Shown piece by piece: positions 26,687-35,756 of a stretch of 64,000 nt of DNA. Where the stretch lies: NCBI RefSeq assembly GCF_025751495.1, contig NZ_JAOWKZ010000002.1, forward strand, positions 186,001-250,000. The letters run 5' to 3'. A model generated the notes under the pieces. It had not been told where the DNA came from. It saw only the letters and a program-made list of their open reading frames with translations, and did no database searches. The DNA comes from Albidovulum litorale (lineage in GTDB: Bacteria; Pseudomonadota; Alphaproteobacteria; Rhodobacterales; Rhodobacteraceae). Within the stretch, counting starts at the first letter, position 1. Each line of letters begins with the position of its first letter. The position numbers and the translations under genes were made by a program.

Positions 26687-28162
26687 TTAACGGTGTTCAC
26701 GCTTCAGCTTGTTCTCGAGGTACATCGAGTACCGCGACATGCTGAAGCAGACGATGAAGAAAATGGCGCCGACGAAGATGTAGGGCTCCCAATAGATGCC
26801 CTTCCAGTTTATGTCCGCCCGCACGGCGTCGGTGATACCTTTCAACGGGTCGAGGAGCGCCACGAAGACAACAAGCGTGGTGTCCTTGAAAAGCCCAATG
26901 AAGGACGAGACGATTCCCGGGATCGAGATCTTGAGCGCCTGCGGCATGATGATCAGCCGTTGCGCCTTCCAGTAGTCGAGGCCAAGCGCGTCGGCCGCCT
27001 CGTATTGTCCGCGCGGCAGCGCGGCGAGGCCTCCCCGGATGACCTCGGCGATATAGGCCGCCGAGAAGAGCGTCACCATGATGATGACCCGCAGGATGAT
27101 GTCGAAGTTGGTCCCCGGCGGCAGGAAGTAGTTCAGGAGAAGCGAGGCCACGAACAGAAGCGTGATCAGCGGAACGCCGCGGATGAACTCGATGAAGCCC
27201 ACGCAGATCGCCTTCACGAGTGGCATGTCCGACCGGCGGCCGAGAGCGAGGATGATACCCATCGGCAACGAGATGGCGATGCCTGCAATGCCGATGGTGA
27301 AGGCCAGCACGAAGCCGCCGAATTCATCGGAATCGACGCCGCGCAGCCAGAATGGTTGCGTCCGCCCTGTCATCTGCGCCAGCATATCGACGAGCGGTCC
27401 TGCGACGATGTACCACCAGAGCACCGCCGCGATGACCCCGCCAGCGGCACCGACGATTGCACCGGTCGCGTTGCTGGCAAGACGGAAGACGACCCAGCCA
27501 ACGACAAAGCCGAGCAACGCCACGACCGGCAGCCAAACCGTTCCACCCCAGAGCAGCCAGAAGGCAAGGCCGGCATATACGCCCGAAAACCAGAGTAGGT
27601 TCGCAGGCCAGCGGACGCCGCGCATGCCAAGGAAACCCGTGATCGCGGCGGCGATGACAAGGATGCCGACCGGCAGGAACTGGCCATACGAGACCGCGAG
27701 CCATAGGATCAGGGCTGCAGTGACGCCGCCAGCGATCCAGAGCTTGTTTGATTTCTCCGAGAAGAGAACCGGGGCCAATGCCACGAGCAGAAGCAGAAGC
27801 GCAAGAACGGGTCGCCAGTAGAGCTCACGCGGATAGAAGCCGAACATGAACTGGTTCCAGCGTTCACGGATGACCGCCCAGCAGGCACCATGCGCCTGTT
27901 CACCCCAGGTCGCCGCGATGATCTCGCGGCATTCGCCGAGCGAATTGGCGTTCCAGACGCCGTGCAGGAACCACGGCAAGGCGAGTTTCAGGATATAGAA
28001 GATCGCCGCAAGGCCAAGAACCGTCAGGACTGTGTTGACCCAGCCGGAGAACAGGTTCTCCCGCAGCCACTTTATCGCGCCGGACTCAAGCGCCGGCGGG
28101 TCGGTTTGCGGCAGCATCTCTTTGCGGACGAACATTGCCGAATGTGCATGAAGGTCGGACAT
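26687..28162 (-). CDS. aapM: General L-amino acid ABC transporter permease AapM/BztC, long form
   Basis: A 491-residue permease. The C-terminal half is the usual HisM-like domain, with the coupling loop [26 protein letters not shown] and the ending [16 protein letters not shown]. Between about residues 118 and 262 lies an extra hydrophobic block with several predicted membrane spans ([73 protein letters not shown]). As I recall, AapM/BztC proteins are about 380-435 residues, so this form is longer. It pairs with AapQ, which ends one base before its start. Confidence 0.9.
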   Translation of the reverse strand: MSDLHAHSAMFVRKEMLPQTDPPALESGAIKWLRENLFSGWVNTVLTVLGLAAIFYILKLALPWFLHGVWNANSLGECREIIAATWGEQAHGACWAVIRERWNQFMFGFYPRELYWRPVLALLLLLVALAPVLFSEKSNKLWIAGGVTAALILWLAVSYGQFLPVGILVIAAAITGFLGMRGVRWPANLLWFSGVYAGLAFWLLWGGTVWLPVVALLGFVVGWVVFRLASNATGAIVGAAGGVIAAVLWWYIVAGPLVDMLAQMTGRTQPFWLRGVDSDEFGGFVLAFTIGIAGIAISLPMGIILALGRRSDMPLVKAICVGFIEFIRGVPLITLLFVASLLLNYFLPPGTNFDIILRVIIMVTLFSAAYIAEVIRGGLAALPRGQYEAADALGLDYWKAQRLIIMPQALKISIPGIVSSFIGLFKDTTLVVFVALLDPLKGITDAVRADINWKGIYWEPYIFVGAIFFIVCFSMSRYSMYLENKLKREHR

Positions 28163-28163
28163 C

Positions 28164-29441
28164 TCAGCGCTCCTTCAACTTGACGGCGTTGTTGTAGACG
28201 TTCATCCCCGACGAGATGAGTAGGCTCAGTGCCAGATAGGTGAGCATGAGGATGAGCATGCATTCCAGCTCCCGGCCGGTCTGGTTCAGCGTAATACCAC
28301 CCAGCGTGCCGCGCAGGTCCATGTAGCTGACCGCGATCGCCAGAGACGAGTTCTTGGTCAGGTTCAGGTATTGCGAGATAAGCGGCGGGATGATGACGCG
28401 CAGCGCCTGTGGCAGGATCACGAGGCTCATGGTCCGGCCCGGGCGCAGGCCCAGCGCATAGGATGCCTCGGTCTGACCCTTGGAAATGGCGAGAATACCG
28501 GCGCGGACGATCTCGGCAATGAAAGCCGCGGTGTAGAGCGTGAGCCCAAGCCAGAGCGCCATCAGTGCGTTCGAAACAAGAATTCCGCCTGTGAAGTTGA
28601 ACCCGCCGAGTGTCGGGATCTCCAGGTGAAAGCCTAGCGCGATCAGAAGGACGATAATCGGCCCAAAGAGCACGAGGAGACTCTTCCACCATGTGACGGG
28701 CCGGACGCCCGTCGCCTCTTGTACCGCGGTCGCGTGTTTCTTGATCGCACGGTAACCAAAGATGCTGGCGATGATCACCGCTAGGATCGCAAGTGTATTG
28801 AGGCTGATGGGCAGAAAACCGATCTGAAACTCGCCAAGCGAGCGTTCGTACAATGCATTGGGAACGAACGTACCACGGTTGGTGATGGCCACGGAATCAA
28901 AGAGGATCATGGAAGCGGCAGGATCCTCTCCGGCCGCGACCATCTCATCAGTGATCCGGAAATCACGGGGCTGAGGGGTGATTTCGGTGAAGACCGCAAA
29001 GATCACGAGGATCCAGAGGAGAACCGGGACGTTGCGGAAACCCTCAACGTAAACTGTCATCAGTCGGCCAACGAGCCAGTTCTTGGACAGCCTCAGGACG
29101 CCGACAATCACCCCGATGATCGTCGCGGCGATACAGCCCAGCAGCGCCACGAGGATCGTATTGATAAGCCCGACGAGCATCGCACGAAAGTGCGTGTCAT
29201 CATTGGTATAGGGAATGAGCGTCTGGTTGATGTCATACCCGGCCCGGTTCCACAGGAACGAGAAGCTCGGCGTTTTTCCCAAAGCTTCGAGGTTCGTCAG
29301 CAGGTTGTCGATCAGCCACCATGCGCCCAGCATGGAAAGCAGTACAACGACAGTCTGAATGGTAAGGGAACGATACCGTGTATCGTAGATAAGCATCCCT
29401 AGCCGAAAGGACTCCCTCGGCGTGTCAGCGGCTGTTGCCAT
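28164..29441 (-). CDS. aapQ: General L-amino acid ABC transporter permease AapQ/BztB
   Basis: A 425-residue permease, first of the membrane pair. An N-terminal span (VVVLLSMLGAWWLIDNL) and a long periplasmic segment precede the core domain: LVGLINTILVALLGCIAATIIGVIVG, EGFRNVPVLLWIL, and the coupling loop TEASYALGLRPGRTMSLVILPQALR. These match AapQ/BztB. A 129-base gap with a hairpin separates it from aapJ. Confidence 0.92.
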   Translation of the reverse strand: MATAADTPRESFRLGMLIYDTRYRSLTIQTVVVLLSMLGAWWLIDNLLTNLEALGKTPSFSFLWNRAGYDINQTLIPYTNDDTHFRAMLVGLINTILVALLGCIAATIIGVIVGVLRLSKNWLVGRLMTVYVEGFRNVPVLLWILVIFAVFTEITPQPRDFRITDEMVAAGEDPAASMILFDSVAITNRGTFVPNALYERSLGEFQIGFLPISLNTLAILAVIIASIFGYRAIKKHATAVQEATGVRPVTWWKSLLVLFGPIIVLLIALGFHLEIPTLGGFNFTGGILVSNALMALWLGLTLYTAAFIAEIVRAGILAISKGQTEASYALGLRPGRTMSLVILPQALRVIIPPLISQYLNLTKNSSLAIAVSYMDLRGTLGGITLNQTGRELECMLILMLTYLALSLLISSGMNVYNNAVKLKER

Positions 29442-29533
29442 GATTTTATCCCCGTTGTCGAAGGCACTTGCGGCTTTGCCGTCTGTTCAGGGCGGAATGC
29501 CCCGGCCTTCGGACTGTTCTTGTTGGAAGAAGA

Positions 29534-29559
29534 AGGCGCGCGGTTGCCCGCGCGCCTTA
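29534..29559 (-). other. mRNA hairpin between aapJ and aapQ
   Basis: Perfect 11-bp stem (AAGGCGCGCGG / CCGCGCGCCTT) with a TTGC loop, 12 bases after the aapJ stop on the minus strand. The downstream sequence is CT-rich with no long T run. Placement directly after the binding-protein gene suggests transcript stabilisation or partial termination favouring aapJ expression. Confidence 0.75.
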
Positions 29560-29570
29560 AGGGGTTCAGA

Positions 29571-30587
29571 TCAGCGGAACGGCGGCGTGTAGAGCAGGCC
29601 GCCCTGGGTCCACTGCGCGTTCAGGCCGCGGGCCAGACCGATCGGGGTCGATTCGCCGAGATACTTGGCGAAGATCTCGCCATAGTTGCCTTCGGCTGCA
29701 ATCGCGCGCTTCGCCCAGTCCTTGTCGAGACCGATCATCGCACCAAGGTCGCCTTCGCTGCCAAGGATCCGGTTCACTTCCGGGTTCTCGGTGCCTTTCG
29801 CGAGTTCCTCAACGTTCGCCGATGTGACGCCGAACTCTTCCGCCGCGATGAGCGCGTTCAGCACCCAGCGGTTGATGTCGGCCCACTGGTCGTCGCCATG
29901 ACGGACGAGCGGCCCGAGCGGCTCTTTCGAGATGATTTCCGGAAGAATGATGTGGTTCTCCGGATCGGCGAAGACGGCGCGCGTCGCGGCAAGGCCCGAA
30001 GCGTCCGTGGTGTAGGCGTCGCAGGCACCGGCAAGGTACTGCTGTTCGCCTTCGGCGTTGGTCTGGATCGCGACCGGCTGGTAGGCCATGTTGTTGACCT
30101 TGAAGAAGTCAGCAAGGTTCAACTCGGTCGTCGTGCCGGTCTGGATGCAGACCGTGGCGCCGTCCAGTTCCTTGGCCGAAGAAACACCAAGGTCTTTCTT
30201 CACCATGAAGCCCTGACCGTCATAGTAGTTTACGCCAGTAAACGTGAACTTGAGGTCTGCATCGCGCGAGAAGGTCCAGGTGGTGTTCCGGGCCAGCATG
30301 TCGATTTCGCCCGAGGCAAGCGCGGTGAAGCGGGTCTCGCCGGTGGTGGGCACGTATTTCACCTTGGACGCGTCGCCAAGCACGGCAGCGGCGACGGCCT
30401 TGCAGATGGCCACGTCGAAGCCCTGCCAGTTGCCGTTCGCATCCGGGGCCGCAAAGCCCGTCAGACCAGTGTTGACGCCGCAGATCAGCTCGCCGCGGGC
30501 CTTGACGTCGTCCAGCGTTGCCGCCGACGCGAAGCCAGCCAGCAGAGCACTCGCTGCCAGCGTCCCGAGGAATAGCGATTTTTTCAT
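29571..30587 (-). CDS. aapJ: General L-amino acid ABC transporter substrate-binding protein AapJ/BztA
   Basis: A 338-residue periplasmic binding protein. ATG 30587 gives the signal peptide MKKSLFLGTLAASALLAGFASA with a probable cut at ASA-AT, and is preceded by GGAAGAGG. The mature start TLDDVKARGELICGVNTGLTGFAAPDANG, then GFDVAICKAVAAAVLGDASKVKYVPTT, is characteristic of AapJ/BztA. First gene of the aapJQMP operon. Confidence 0.94.
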   Translation of the reverse strand: MKKSLFLGTLAASALLAGFASAATLDDVKARGELICGVNTGLTGFAAPDANGNWQGFDVAICKAVAAAVLGDASKVKYVPTTGETRFTALASGEIDMLARNTTWTFSRDADLKFTFTGVNYYDGQGFMVKKDLGVSSAKELDGATVCIQTGTTTELNLADFFKVNNMAYQPVAIQTNAEGEQQYLAGACDAYTTDASGLAATRAVFADPENHIILPEIISKEPLGPLVRHGDDQWADINRWVLNALIAAEEFGVTSANVEELAKGTENPEVNRILGSEGDLGAMIGLDKDWAKRAIAAEGNYGEIFAKYLGESTPIGLARGLNAQWTQGGLLYTPPFR

Positions 30588-30681
30588 ATGTACCTCTTCC
30601 TGAGTTGCCACCCCACGGGGCGGTCTGTCCGGGCCGAGTGGTCGGCCCCTGTTTATTGGGGTTCATTCCCCCGCGCGGCGC

Positions 30682-30710
30682 AGTGTTGAACGATGCGCTG
30701 CGCGCGTCAA
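30682..30710 (-). promoter_or_regulatory. Candidate promoter of the aap operon
   Basis: On the minus strand TTGACG (30710-30705) and AACACT (30687-30682) are separated by 17 bases, about 95 bases before aapJ. The -35 is good and the -10 poor. The spacer sequence is GC-rich. Confidence 0.35.
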
Positions 30711-30789
30711 GGTCGCAAACAGCACGGCAGATGGCGGAATTGCCATTTGACAGCTGGATTTTCGGAATGACGCGACGCCGCGCGTAACT

Positions 30790-31509
30790 TTATTCCGCAA
30801 GCGGGCGCGAAAGTTCCCAAAAGTGGCGTGCCAGAAGAAAGTCTTCCCGCTTCAGTGCGGCTGTCGCGGATGCTTCCTCGTCCTCACCCCATTGCTCGGC
30901 CTGCCAGTCTTCGTCCAGCCGGGACAGTTTCCAGAGGGATTCGGCGTCGAATTCGCCGCGCGCCGCCGCAAGGCCCAGGATCAGCGAACCGCTGAGCCCG
31001 ACCAGATCGTATAACGCGGTGAGCTGAAAAGGCGTCGTGGCGCGGACTGCAGCAGTCAACCTGTCGAGGCAGTCCGCAGGCTGCGCCACCGGTACGACAC
31101 CCCGAGTGACACGAAGGCGTGCACTGAAAGTATCCGCCGCCCAGTCCAGCAGAGGGTCCCAGGCCTGCGCCTGTGCCTCCGCCAGTGCCTCCGGAGCTTC
31201 GGCGCGGTAGCAAATCAGGTCCGACCCGCCATAATCGGCCACTAGTTGCGCCACTTCTTCAAACTGCAGGGCGACCTTGTCGATGGCAGCATTGGCCCGG
31301 CGCGTCACTGGCATCACGCGGGGATCGACCGCCTCCTCGACCGCCTCCCATTCTGCCGCGATCGCCTCGGCCATTGCACGGCGCGGCAGCAATAGCGGCG
31401 CCTTGGCCGGTGTGCGAACAGGTCGTGCGTCGAGCAGGACAGTAAAGCCTCCTTCCGTCCCGACGACTGTCACCGCCTTCCAGAACCGTTTCGCCTTCCA
31501 GCCGCTCAT
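30790..31509 (-). CDS. ATP12-family F1-ATPase assembly chaperone
   Basis: A 239-residue homologue of mitochondrial ATP12, which in eukaryotes chaperones the F1 alpha subunit; found in alphaproteobacteria. Recognisable blocks are KRFWKAVTVVGTEGGFTVLLDARPVRTPAK, IAAEWEAVEEAVDPRVMPVTRRANAAIDKV, DLICYRAE, WDPLLDWA and GSLILGLAAARGEFDAESLWKLSRLDEDWQAEQWGEDEEA. The start overlaps the HAD gene's stop by four bases (31506-31509). Confidence 0.9.
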   Translation of the reverse strand: MSGWKAKRFWKAVTVVGTEGGFTVLLDARPVRTPAKAPLLLPRRAMAEAIAAEWEAVEEAVDPRVMPVTRRANAAIDKVALQFEEVAQLVADYGGSDLICYRAEAPEALAEAQAQAWDPLLDWAADTFSARLRVTRGVVPVAQPADCLDRLTAAVRATTPFQLTALYDLVGLSGSLILGLAAARGEFDAESLWKLSRLDEDWQAEQWGEDEEASATAALKREDFLLARHFWELSRPLAE

Positions 31510-32177
31510 ACCGTCTCCCAGATCTCGTCAATCGCGTCGGCCAGTGCCCCGGCTGTATCGACCACCCTCCCCGCCCCGGCCTCTGCCAGTGCAGTGGCTT
31601 GATGATAGCCCCAGCTGACCCCGATCGTGTGGTACCCGGCCATTCGGCCCATTTGAATGTCAAAAGTCGTGTCACCGATCATTACCGCATCGCGCGCCGG
31701 AACCCCGGTTTCGGCCAAAGCCGCCAGCAGCATCGATGGATGCGGTTTCGACGGGTGATCGTCGGCGACCTGGGTGGTGATGAAATGGTCCTGCAACCCA
31801 TGCCCGGCCAGCACATGGGTCAGACCCCGGCGAGATTTGCCAGTCGCCACGCCTAAAAGCGTCTCCGGCTCAGCGCTTAGTCGAGTGATAAGATCCGCCA
31901 TCCCATCGAACATCGGCGACAGCCGGTCCGCCCGCATGCGCCCGAAACTGCCTTTATAAGCCTCAACTAGATCGGCTTGCGCAACAGCGGGCAGATGCGG
32001 GACAAGCCGCGCCATCGCCTCGGGCAGCGACAGGCCGACTATTGACAGGATATCGGCACGGGACGGCAGGGCATGGCCGGTTGCCGCGAATGCATGCTCC
32101 ATCGCCCCGTGGATATGGTCCTGACTGTCGACGAGCGTGCCATCGACATCAAAAACCACCAGCCGCAGCCCAGTCAT
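31506..32177 (-). CDS. HAD-IA family phosphatase (phosphoglycolate phosphatase-like)
   Basis: A 223-residue haloacid-dehalogenase-type hydrolase. Motif I is VFDVDGTLVDS (nucleophile Asp), motif II ATGKSRRG, motif III Lys in KPHPSML, and motif IV MIGDTTFDIQMG. The helical cap after motif I fits Gph-like enzymes, but the substrate cannot be read. Its start overlaps the stop of the pseudouridine synthase gene and its stop overlaps the chaperone start, so four genes (crcB to the ATP12 gene) form a coupled unit. Confidence 0.87.
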   Translation of the reverse strand: MTGLRLVVFDVDGTLVDSQDHIHGAMEHAFAATGHALPSRADILSIVGLSLPEAMARLVPHLPAVAQADLVEAYKGSFGRMRADRLSPMFDGMADLITRLSAEPETLLGVATGKSRRGLTHVLAGHGLQDHFITTQVADDHPSKPHPSMLLAALAETGVPARDAVMIGDTTFDIQMGRMAGYHTIGVSWGYHQATALAEAGAGRVVDTAGALADAIDEIWETV

Positions 32178-33220
32178 GCCTCCTCCGCGAAGGGGTCGGC
32201 GGGCACATCAGCCTCGGCCCAACCGAGCGTCTTCCAGGTGCGTTTCATGTGGTCGGGCAAGGGCGCGGTCAGGGTGATGCGCTTGCCGGTGATCGGATGG
32301 TCGAAGCTGATCGAACGCGCATGAAGATGCAGCTTGCGGCTGATATCGCCGCCAAGCTGCGCGCCCCAGCCATCGCCGAGGTTCTCCTGCCCTGAGCCGC
32401 CATATTTGCCATCGCCCACGATCGGGTGGCCCAACTCAGCCATATGGGCACGAAGCTGGTGGGTGCGGCCCGTGACAGGAACCAGCGCGACCCAAGCGGT
32501 ACGGGTGCCGAGCGCATCGAGAACGGCGAAATCGGTCGTCGCCCGTTTCGCGCCCTCAATCTCATCGACTTTCGAAGGGTGGACGGCCATCATCCTCTCG
32601 CCCTCGCCGCCCCGTCCGTGACCGGGTGCCTTGACCAGACCGAAGCGGATCGTGCCCATCTTCGGGTTCGGCACACCGGCGACGGCGGCCCAGTAGATCT
32701 TGCGCGTGGTGCGCGACCGGAACGCCTCACTCAGCGCCCGAGCGATGCGGCCGGTGCGGGCCAGCAGGAGAATGCCGGATGTATCCTTGTCGAGCCGGTG
32801 GACGAGCTTCGGCTGGTCCTTGTAGCCGAACATCAGGGCAGCACTCAGCCCATCGACATGGCGGTTGCCCTGCCCCGAGCCGCCCTGGCTTGGCAGGCCA
32901 GGCGGCTTGTTCAGCGCGATGATATGCTCATCCTTCCACAGGACCGCCGCCTGGATCATCTTCGCATCCGCGTCACTGATCCCGGCCTCCGGTTTCGGCG
33001 CGTTGGGTTCGGATTTCGGCAGCGGCGGCACGCGCACCTCCTGCCCCGGCTGCACGCGGGTGGAGGCCTTGACCCGCCCGCCATCGACGCGAATCTGCCC
33101 GGTGCGGCACATCTTCTCGATCTGGCCTTGCGTGATCTGCGTGAACCGCTTCTTCAGCCAGCGGTCGAGACGGCTTTCACCCTCATCCGCGGATACGGTC
33201 AGGAGCTTGACGCCGCTCAT
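32174..33220 (-). CDS. rluC: RluA-family 23S rRNA pseudouridine synthase (RluC-like)
   Basis: A 348-residue pseudouridine synthase with an N-terminal S4 RNA-binding domain (SRLDRWLKKRF, CRTGQIRVDGGRVKAS) and the catalytic domain with VHRLDKDTSGILLLA, whose Asp is the nucleophile, plus GRTHQLRAHMAELGHPIVGD. S4 plus RluA layout suggests RluC or RluD; the HADKT-type detail does not settle which. Overlaps both neighbours by four bases. Confidence 0.88.
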   Translation of the reverse strand: MSGVKLLTVSADEGESRLDRWLKKRFTQITQGQIEKMCRTGQIRVDGGRVKASTRVQPGQEVRVPPLPKSEPNAPKPEAGISDADAKMIQAAVLWKDEHIIALNKPPGLPSQGGSGQGNRHVDGLSAALMFGYKDQPKLVHRLDKDTSGILLLARTGRIARALSEAFRSRTTRKIYWAAVAGVPNPKMGTIRFGLVKAPGHGRGGEGERMMAVHPSKVDEIEGAKRATTDFAVLDALGTRTAWVALVPVTGRTHQLRAHMAELGHPIVGDGKYGGSGQENLGDGWGAQLGGDISRKLHLHARSISFDHPITGKRITLTAPLPDHMKRTWKTLGWAEADVPADPFAEEA

Positions 33221-33594
33221 GCGAACACCCCCCGGGTCACAGCCATGCCCGCGACGATCCCTCCTAGCGACAGGATCACCGAGCCCAATACATAGGCGGC
33301 GGCAAGCCCCGTCTGGCCGCGTTCCCAGATCGTCAGCGCGTCGAGCGAGAAGGCCGAAAAGGTGGTGAAACCGCCCAGAAGGCCAGTCATCAGAAAAGGC
33401 GCCATCCGCGTTGCATCCTTGTGGGCCAGCGCCACGACGATCACCCCCATCAGGAATGACCCCGCGACATTCGCCACGACCGTGCCCCAGGGGAAGCCCG
33501 GTCCGATCAGCCGCATCGCGGCGACATTGGTCATGTAGCGGGCCGAGGCGCCGAGCGCGCCGCCAAGGGCCACCTGAAGCAGGGTCTGGATCAT
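33217..33594 (-). CDS. crcB: Fluoride ion transporter CrcB/Fluc
   Basis: A 125-residue membrane protein with four transmembrane segments forming one half of a dual-topology fluoride channel. The family signatures GGALGASARY near the N-terminus, GTVVANVAGSFLMG with its conserved Asn, and GGFTTFSAFSLDA are present. ATG 33594 gives the standard length; the frame continues upstream to 33639 without similarity. No fluoride riboswitch was recognised upstream. Confidence 0.93.
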   Translation of the reverse strand: MIQTLLQVALGGALGASARYMTNVAAMRLIGPGFPWGTVVANVAGSFLMGVIVVALAHKDATRMAPFLMTGLLGGFTTFSAFSLDALTIWERGQTGLAAAYVLGSVILSLGGIVAGMAVTRGVFA

Positions 33595-33700
33595 GGCGCC
33601 TTCCTCAGGCCTCGCGCGGGCAAAGTCAACTCCGGCCAATGCTCCTCGAAGCCCCTGCGGGGCACTCGCCCCGACGCGAAGCCCGGGCGCACGAGGAGTG

Positions 33701-35011
33701 TCAGCCGCGTTTGTCGCGCAGCTTCGCGAACCACTCGACGCGCTTCTTCAGCTCACGTTCGTAGCCGCGCTCGACCGGCTGATAGAAGACGGGGCGTTTC
33801 ATCGTTTCGGGGAAGTAGTTCTGGCCCGAAAACCCGTCCTCGGCATCGTGATCATACGCGTAGCCGGACCCGTAGCCCTGATCCTTCATCATCTTCGTCG
33901 GCGCGTTGAGGATATGTTTCGGCGGCGGTTCGGAGCCGGTCTTGCGCGCCTCGGCGCGGGCGGCCTTGTAGGCGACATAGACCGCGTTTGATTTCGGCGC
34001 GAGCGCGAGATAGGTCACCGCCTCGGCCAGCGCCAGCTCGCCCTCGGGGCTGCCGAGACGCTCATAGACCTCCCAGGCATGCAGGCAGATCGTCTGCGCC
34101 TGCGGATCGGCAAGGCCGATATCCTCGACCGACATCCGCGTGATGCGGCGGGCAAGGAAACGCGGGTCCTCGCCGCCTTCCAGCATGCGCGCGAACCAGT
34201 AAAGCGCTGCATCCGGGTCCGAGCCGCGCACGGATTTGTGCAAGGCCGAGATGAGGTTGTAATGCTCCTCCCCCGACTTGTCGTATTTCGCAGCCCGCCG
34301 CATCAGACGTTCTGAAAGAGCTGCGGTATCGAGCGGATTGTCGAGCTTCCATGCCGCAACCTGCTCAATCAGGTTCAGAAGGGCACGGCCATCGCCGTCG
34401 GCCATGTTCACCAGCGCCTCGCGCGCCTCGGCCTTCAGGGGCAGAGCGCGGCCGAGTTCCTTTTCCGCCCGCTGTACCAGCAGCTCCAGATCGGCAGGCG
34501 AGAGCCGTTCCAGCACGATCACCTGCGACCGGCTGAGAAGGGCGGCGTTCAGTTCGAATGAGGGGTTTTCCGTCGTGGCGCCCACGAGCACGATGGTGCC
34601 GTCTTCCATATGCGGCAGGAACCCGTCCTGCTGGGCCTTGTTGAAACGGTGGATCTCGTCAACGAAGAGCAGTGTCCCCCGACCCTGCTGACGGCGGAGC
34701 TTGGCCGCCTCGAAAACCTTTCTGAGGTCCGGCACACCGGTGAAGATCGCGCTGATCTGCACAAAGGCCAGATCGGTCGCATCGGCCAGAAGCCGCGCGA
34801 TCGTGGTCTTGCCCACGCCGGGAGGCCCCCAGAGAATCAGCGACGACAGAGAGCCCGAGGCCAGCATCGCGCCGAGCGGACCATCGGCGGACAGAACCTT
34901 CTTCTGTCCGATAACTTCGGCAATCGCGGCAGGCCGCAGCCGGTCCGCCAGCGGACGCGGCGCGTCGCGCAAGGGGGCAGCACTTGTGGTCTGATCGAAA
35001 AGATCCGGCAT
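33701..35011 (-). CDS. rarA: Replication-associated recombination protein RarA (MgsA), AAA+ ATPase
   Basis: A 436-residue AAA+ ATPase of the clamp-loader group acting at stalled forks. Visible are the N-terminal PLADRLRPAAIAEVIGQ, Walker A GPPGVGKTT, Walker B TLLFVDEIHRFNKAQQD, sensor 1 VGATTENPSFELN, and the C-terminal tetramerisation region with LYWFARMLEGGEDPRFLARRI and YGSGYAYDHDAEDGFSGQNYFP. Length matches the family. The 106-base gap to crcB contains an imperfect hairpin formed by CTCCTCG and CGAGGAG, a possible weak terminator. Confidence 0.95.
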   Translation of the reverse strand: MPDLFDQTTSAAPLRDAPRPLADRLRPAAIAEVIGQKKVLSADGPLGAMLASGSLSSLILWGPPGVGKTTIARLLADATDLAFVQISAIFTGVPDLRKVFEAAKLRRQQGRGTLLFVDEIHRFNKAQQDGFLPHMEDGTIVLVGATTENPSFELNAALLSRSQVIVLERLSPADLELLVQRAEKELGRALPLKAEAREALVNMADGDGRALLNLIEQVAAWKLDNPLDTAALSERLMRRAAKYDKSGEEHYNLISALHKSVRGSDPDAALYWFARMLEGGEDPRFLARRITRMSVEDIGLADPQAQTICLHAWEVYERLGSPEGELALAEAVTYLALAPKSNAVYVAYKAARAEARKTGSEPPPKHILNAPTKMMKDQGYGSGYAYDHDAEDGFSGQNYFPETMKRPVFYQPVERGYERELKKRVEWFAKLRDKRG

Positions 35012-35094
35012 GGCCGGGAGACTATCTCAGCGGCAATGCCGATAAAAGCGGAAGCATGGGCCGGCCGCCAAAGGGATGCCGACCCGCCTGGCTT

Positions 35095-35685
35095 TCAATG
35101 CAGGTTCGACGAGAAGTCCATCGACACGACCTGATTGTCGATCCCGTCGATATTCATCACCGGCCCCATCGCCGTCATGTCGACCCCGACCCGTGCGGCC
35201 CAGCGCGGCCAGTTCGCGGCAAGCAGCGTCAGGCAATGCGTTGCGCCAAGACGCCGGGCGGCGCCGCCGAGTTCCATCACCAGCTTCGCATGCACCCGGC
35301 GGCGCAGATGCGCAGGAACGGTGTGAGATACGAACAGGCGCGAACTCTCCCAGACGGTTTCCGCCACCGGCGCCTCCTCATAAAGAAGGTTTGACGGGAT
35401 TGTGTCGAGCAGCCCGCGCTGTGCATCGCGGATCATGTAGGAGTAAATCCCGCAGCGCGCCGTTGTCGGCGTCAGACGGTTCCCTGCCAGAACCTGGCCC
35501 AGTTCGTCATGCACGACGACCCAGCGGCTTGCCGGAGTATCGTACTGATCGTATTCCATGCCGAGCGCCTCGGGCAGGTCCCATTTGTTATGACCGATGA
35601 AAAGTTCTCGCCGGGCACGAAGCATATTGGCAAAGAGCTCCCCATGGTTGTGGAGATTCTCAAAAGAAAGGGTAGTGGTCTGCAT
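35095..35685 (-). CDS. Acyl-homoserine-lactone synthase (LuxI family)
   Basis: A 196-residue autoinducer synthase joining an acyl chain to S-adenosylmethionine to make an acyl-homoserine lactone. Nearly all invariant LuxI residues can be placed: Arg25 and Phe29 (RRELF), Trp35, Glu44/Asp46/Asp49 (MEYDQYD), Arg70 (GNRLTP), Glu113 and Arg116 (WESSRLFV). Acyl chain length cannot be read. It lies 53 bases downstream of a luxR gene on the same strand; a dyad spans the gap. A GGAGGA-like ribosome site precedes ATG. Confidence 0.92.
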   Translation of the reverse strand: MQTTTLSFENLHNHGELFANMLRARRELFIGHNKWDLPEALGMEYDQYDTPASRWVVVHDELGQVLAGNRLTPTTARCGIYSYMIRDAQRGLLDTIPSNLLYEEAPVAETVWESSRLFVSHTVPAHLRRRVHAKLVMELGGAARRLGATHCLTLLAANWPRWAARVGVDMTAMGPVMNIDGIDNQVVSMDFSSNLH

Positions 35686-35730
35686 GACATCCTCCTGCAG
35701 GGTGGGTGGTTAGTTGGTAACCTTGCGGAG

Positions 35731-35756
35731 GACGACCGTCAGAGAAGACGGTAGTC
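35731..35756. other. Inverted repeat between luxR and luxI
   Basis: Arms GACGACCGTC (35731-35740) and GACGGTAGTC (35747-35756) pair over ten positions with one mismatch around a 6-base loop, covering the luxR stop codon. A shorter dyad, GGTTA and TAACC, lies at 35708-35722 beside the luxI ribosome site. Either could be an RNA hairpin tuning luxI or a regulator site; neither matches the classic lux box closely. Confidence 0.45.

Noticed and set aside
33595-33700. Fluoride riboswitch near crcB
   Set aside because: I could not identify the conserved pseudoknot elements; only an imperfect CTCCTCG/CGAGGAG hairpin is seen.
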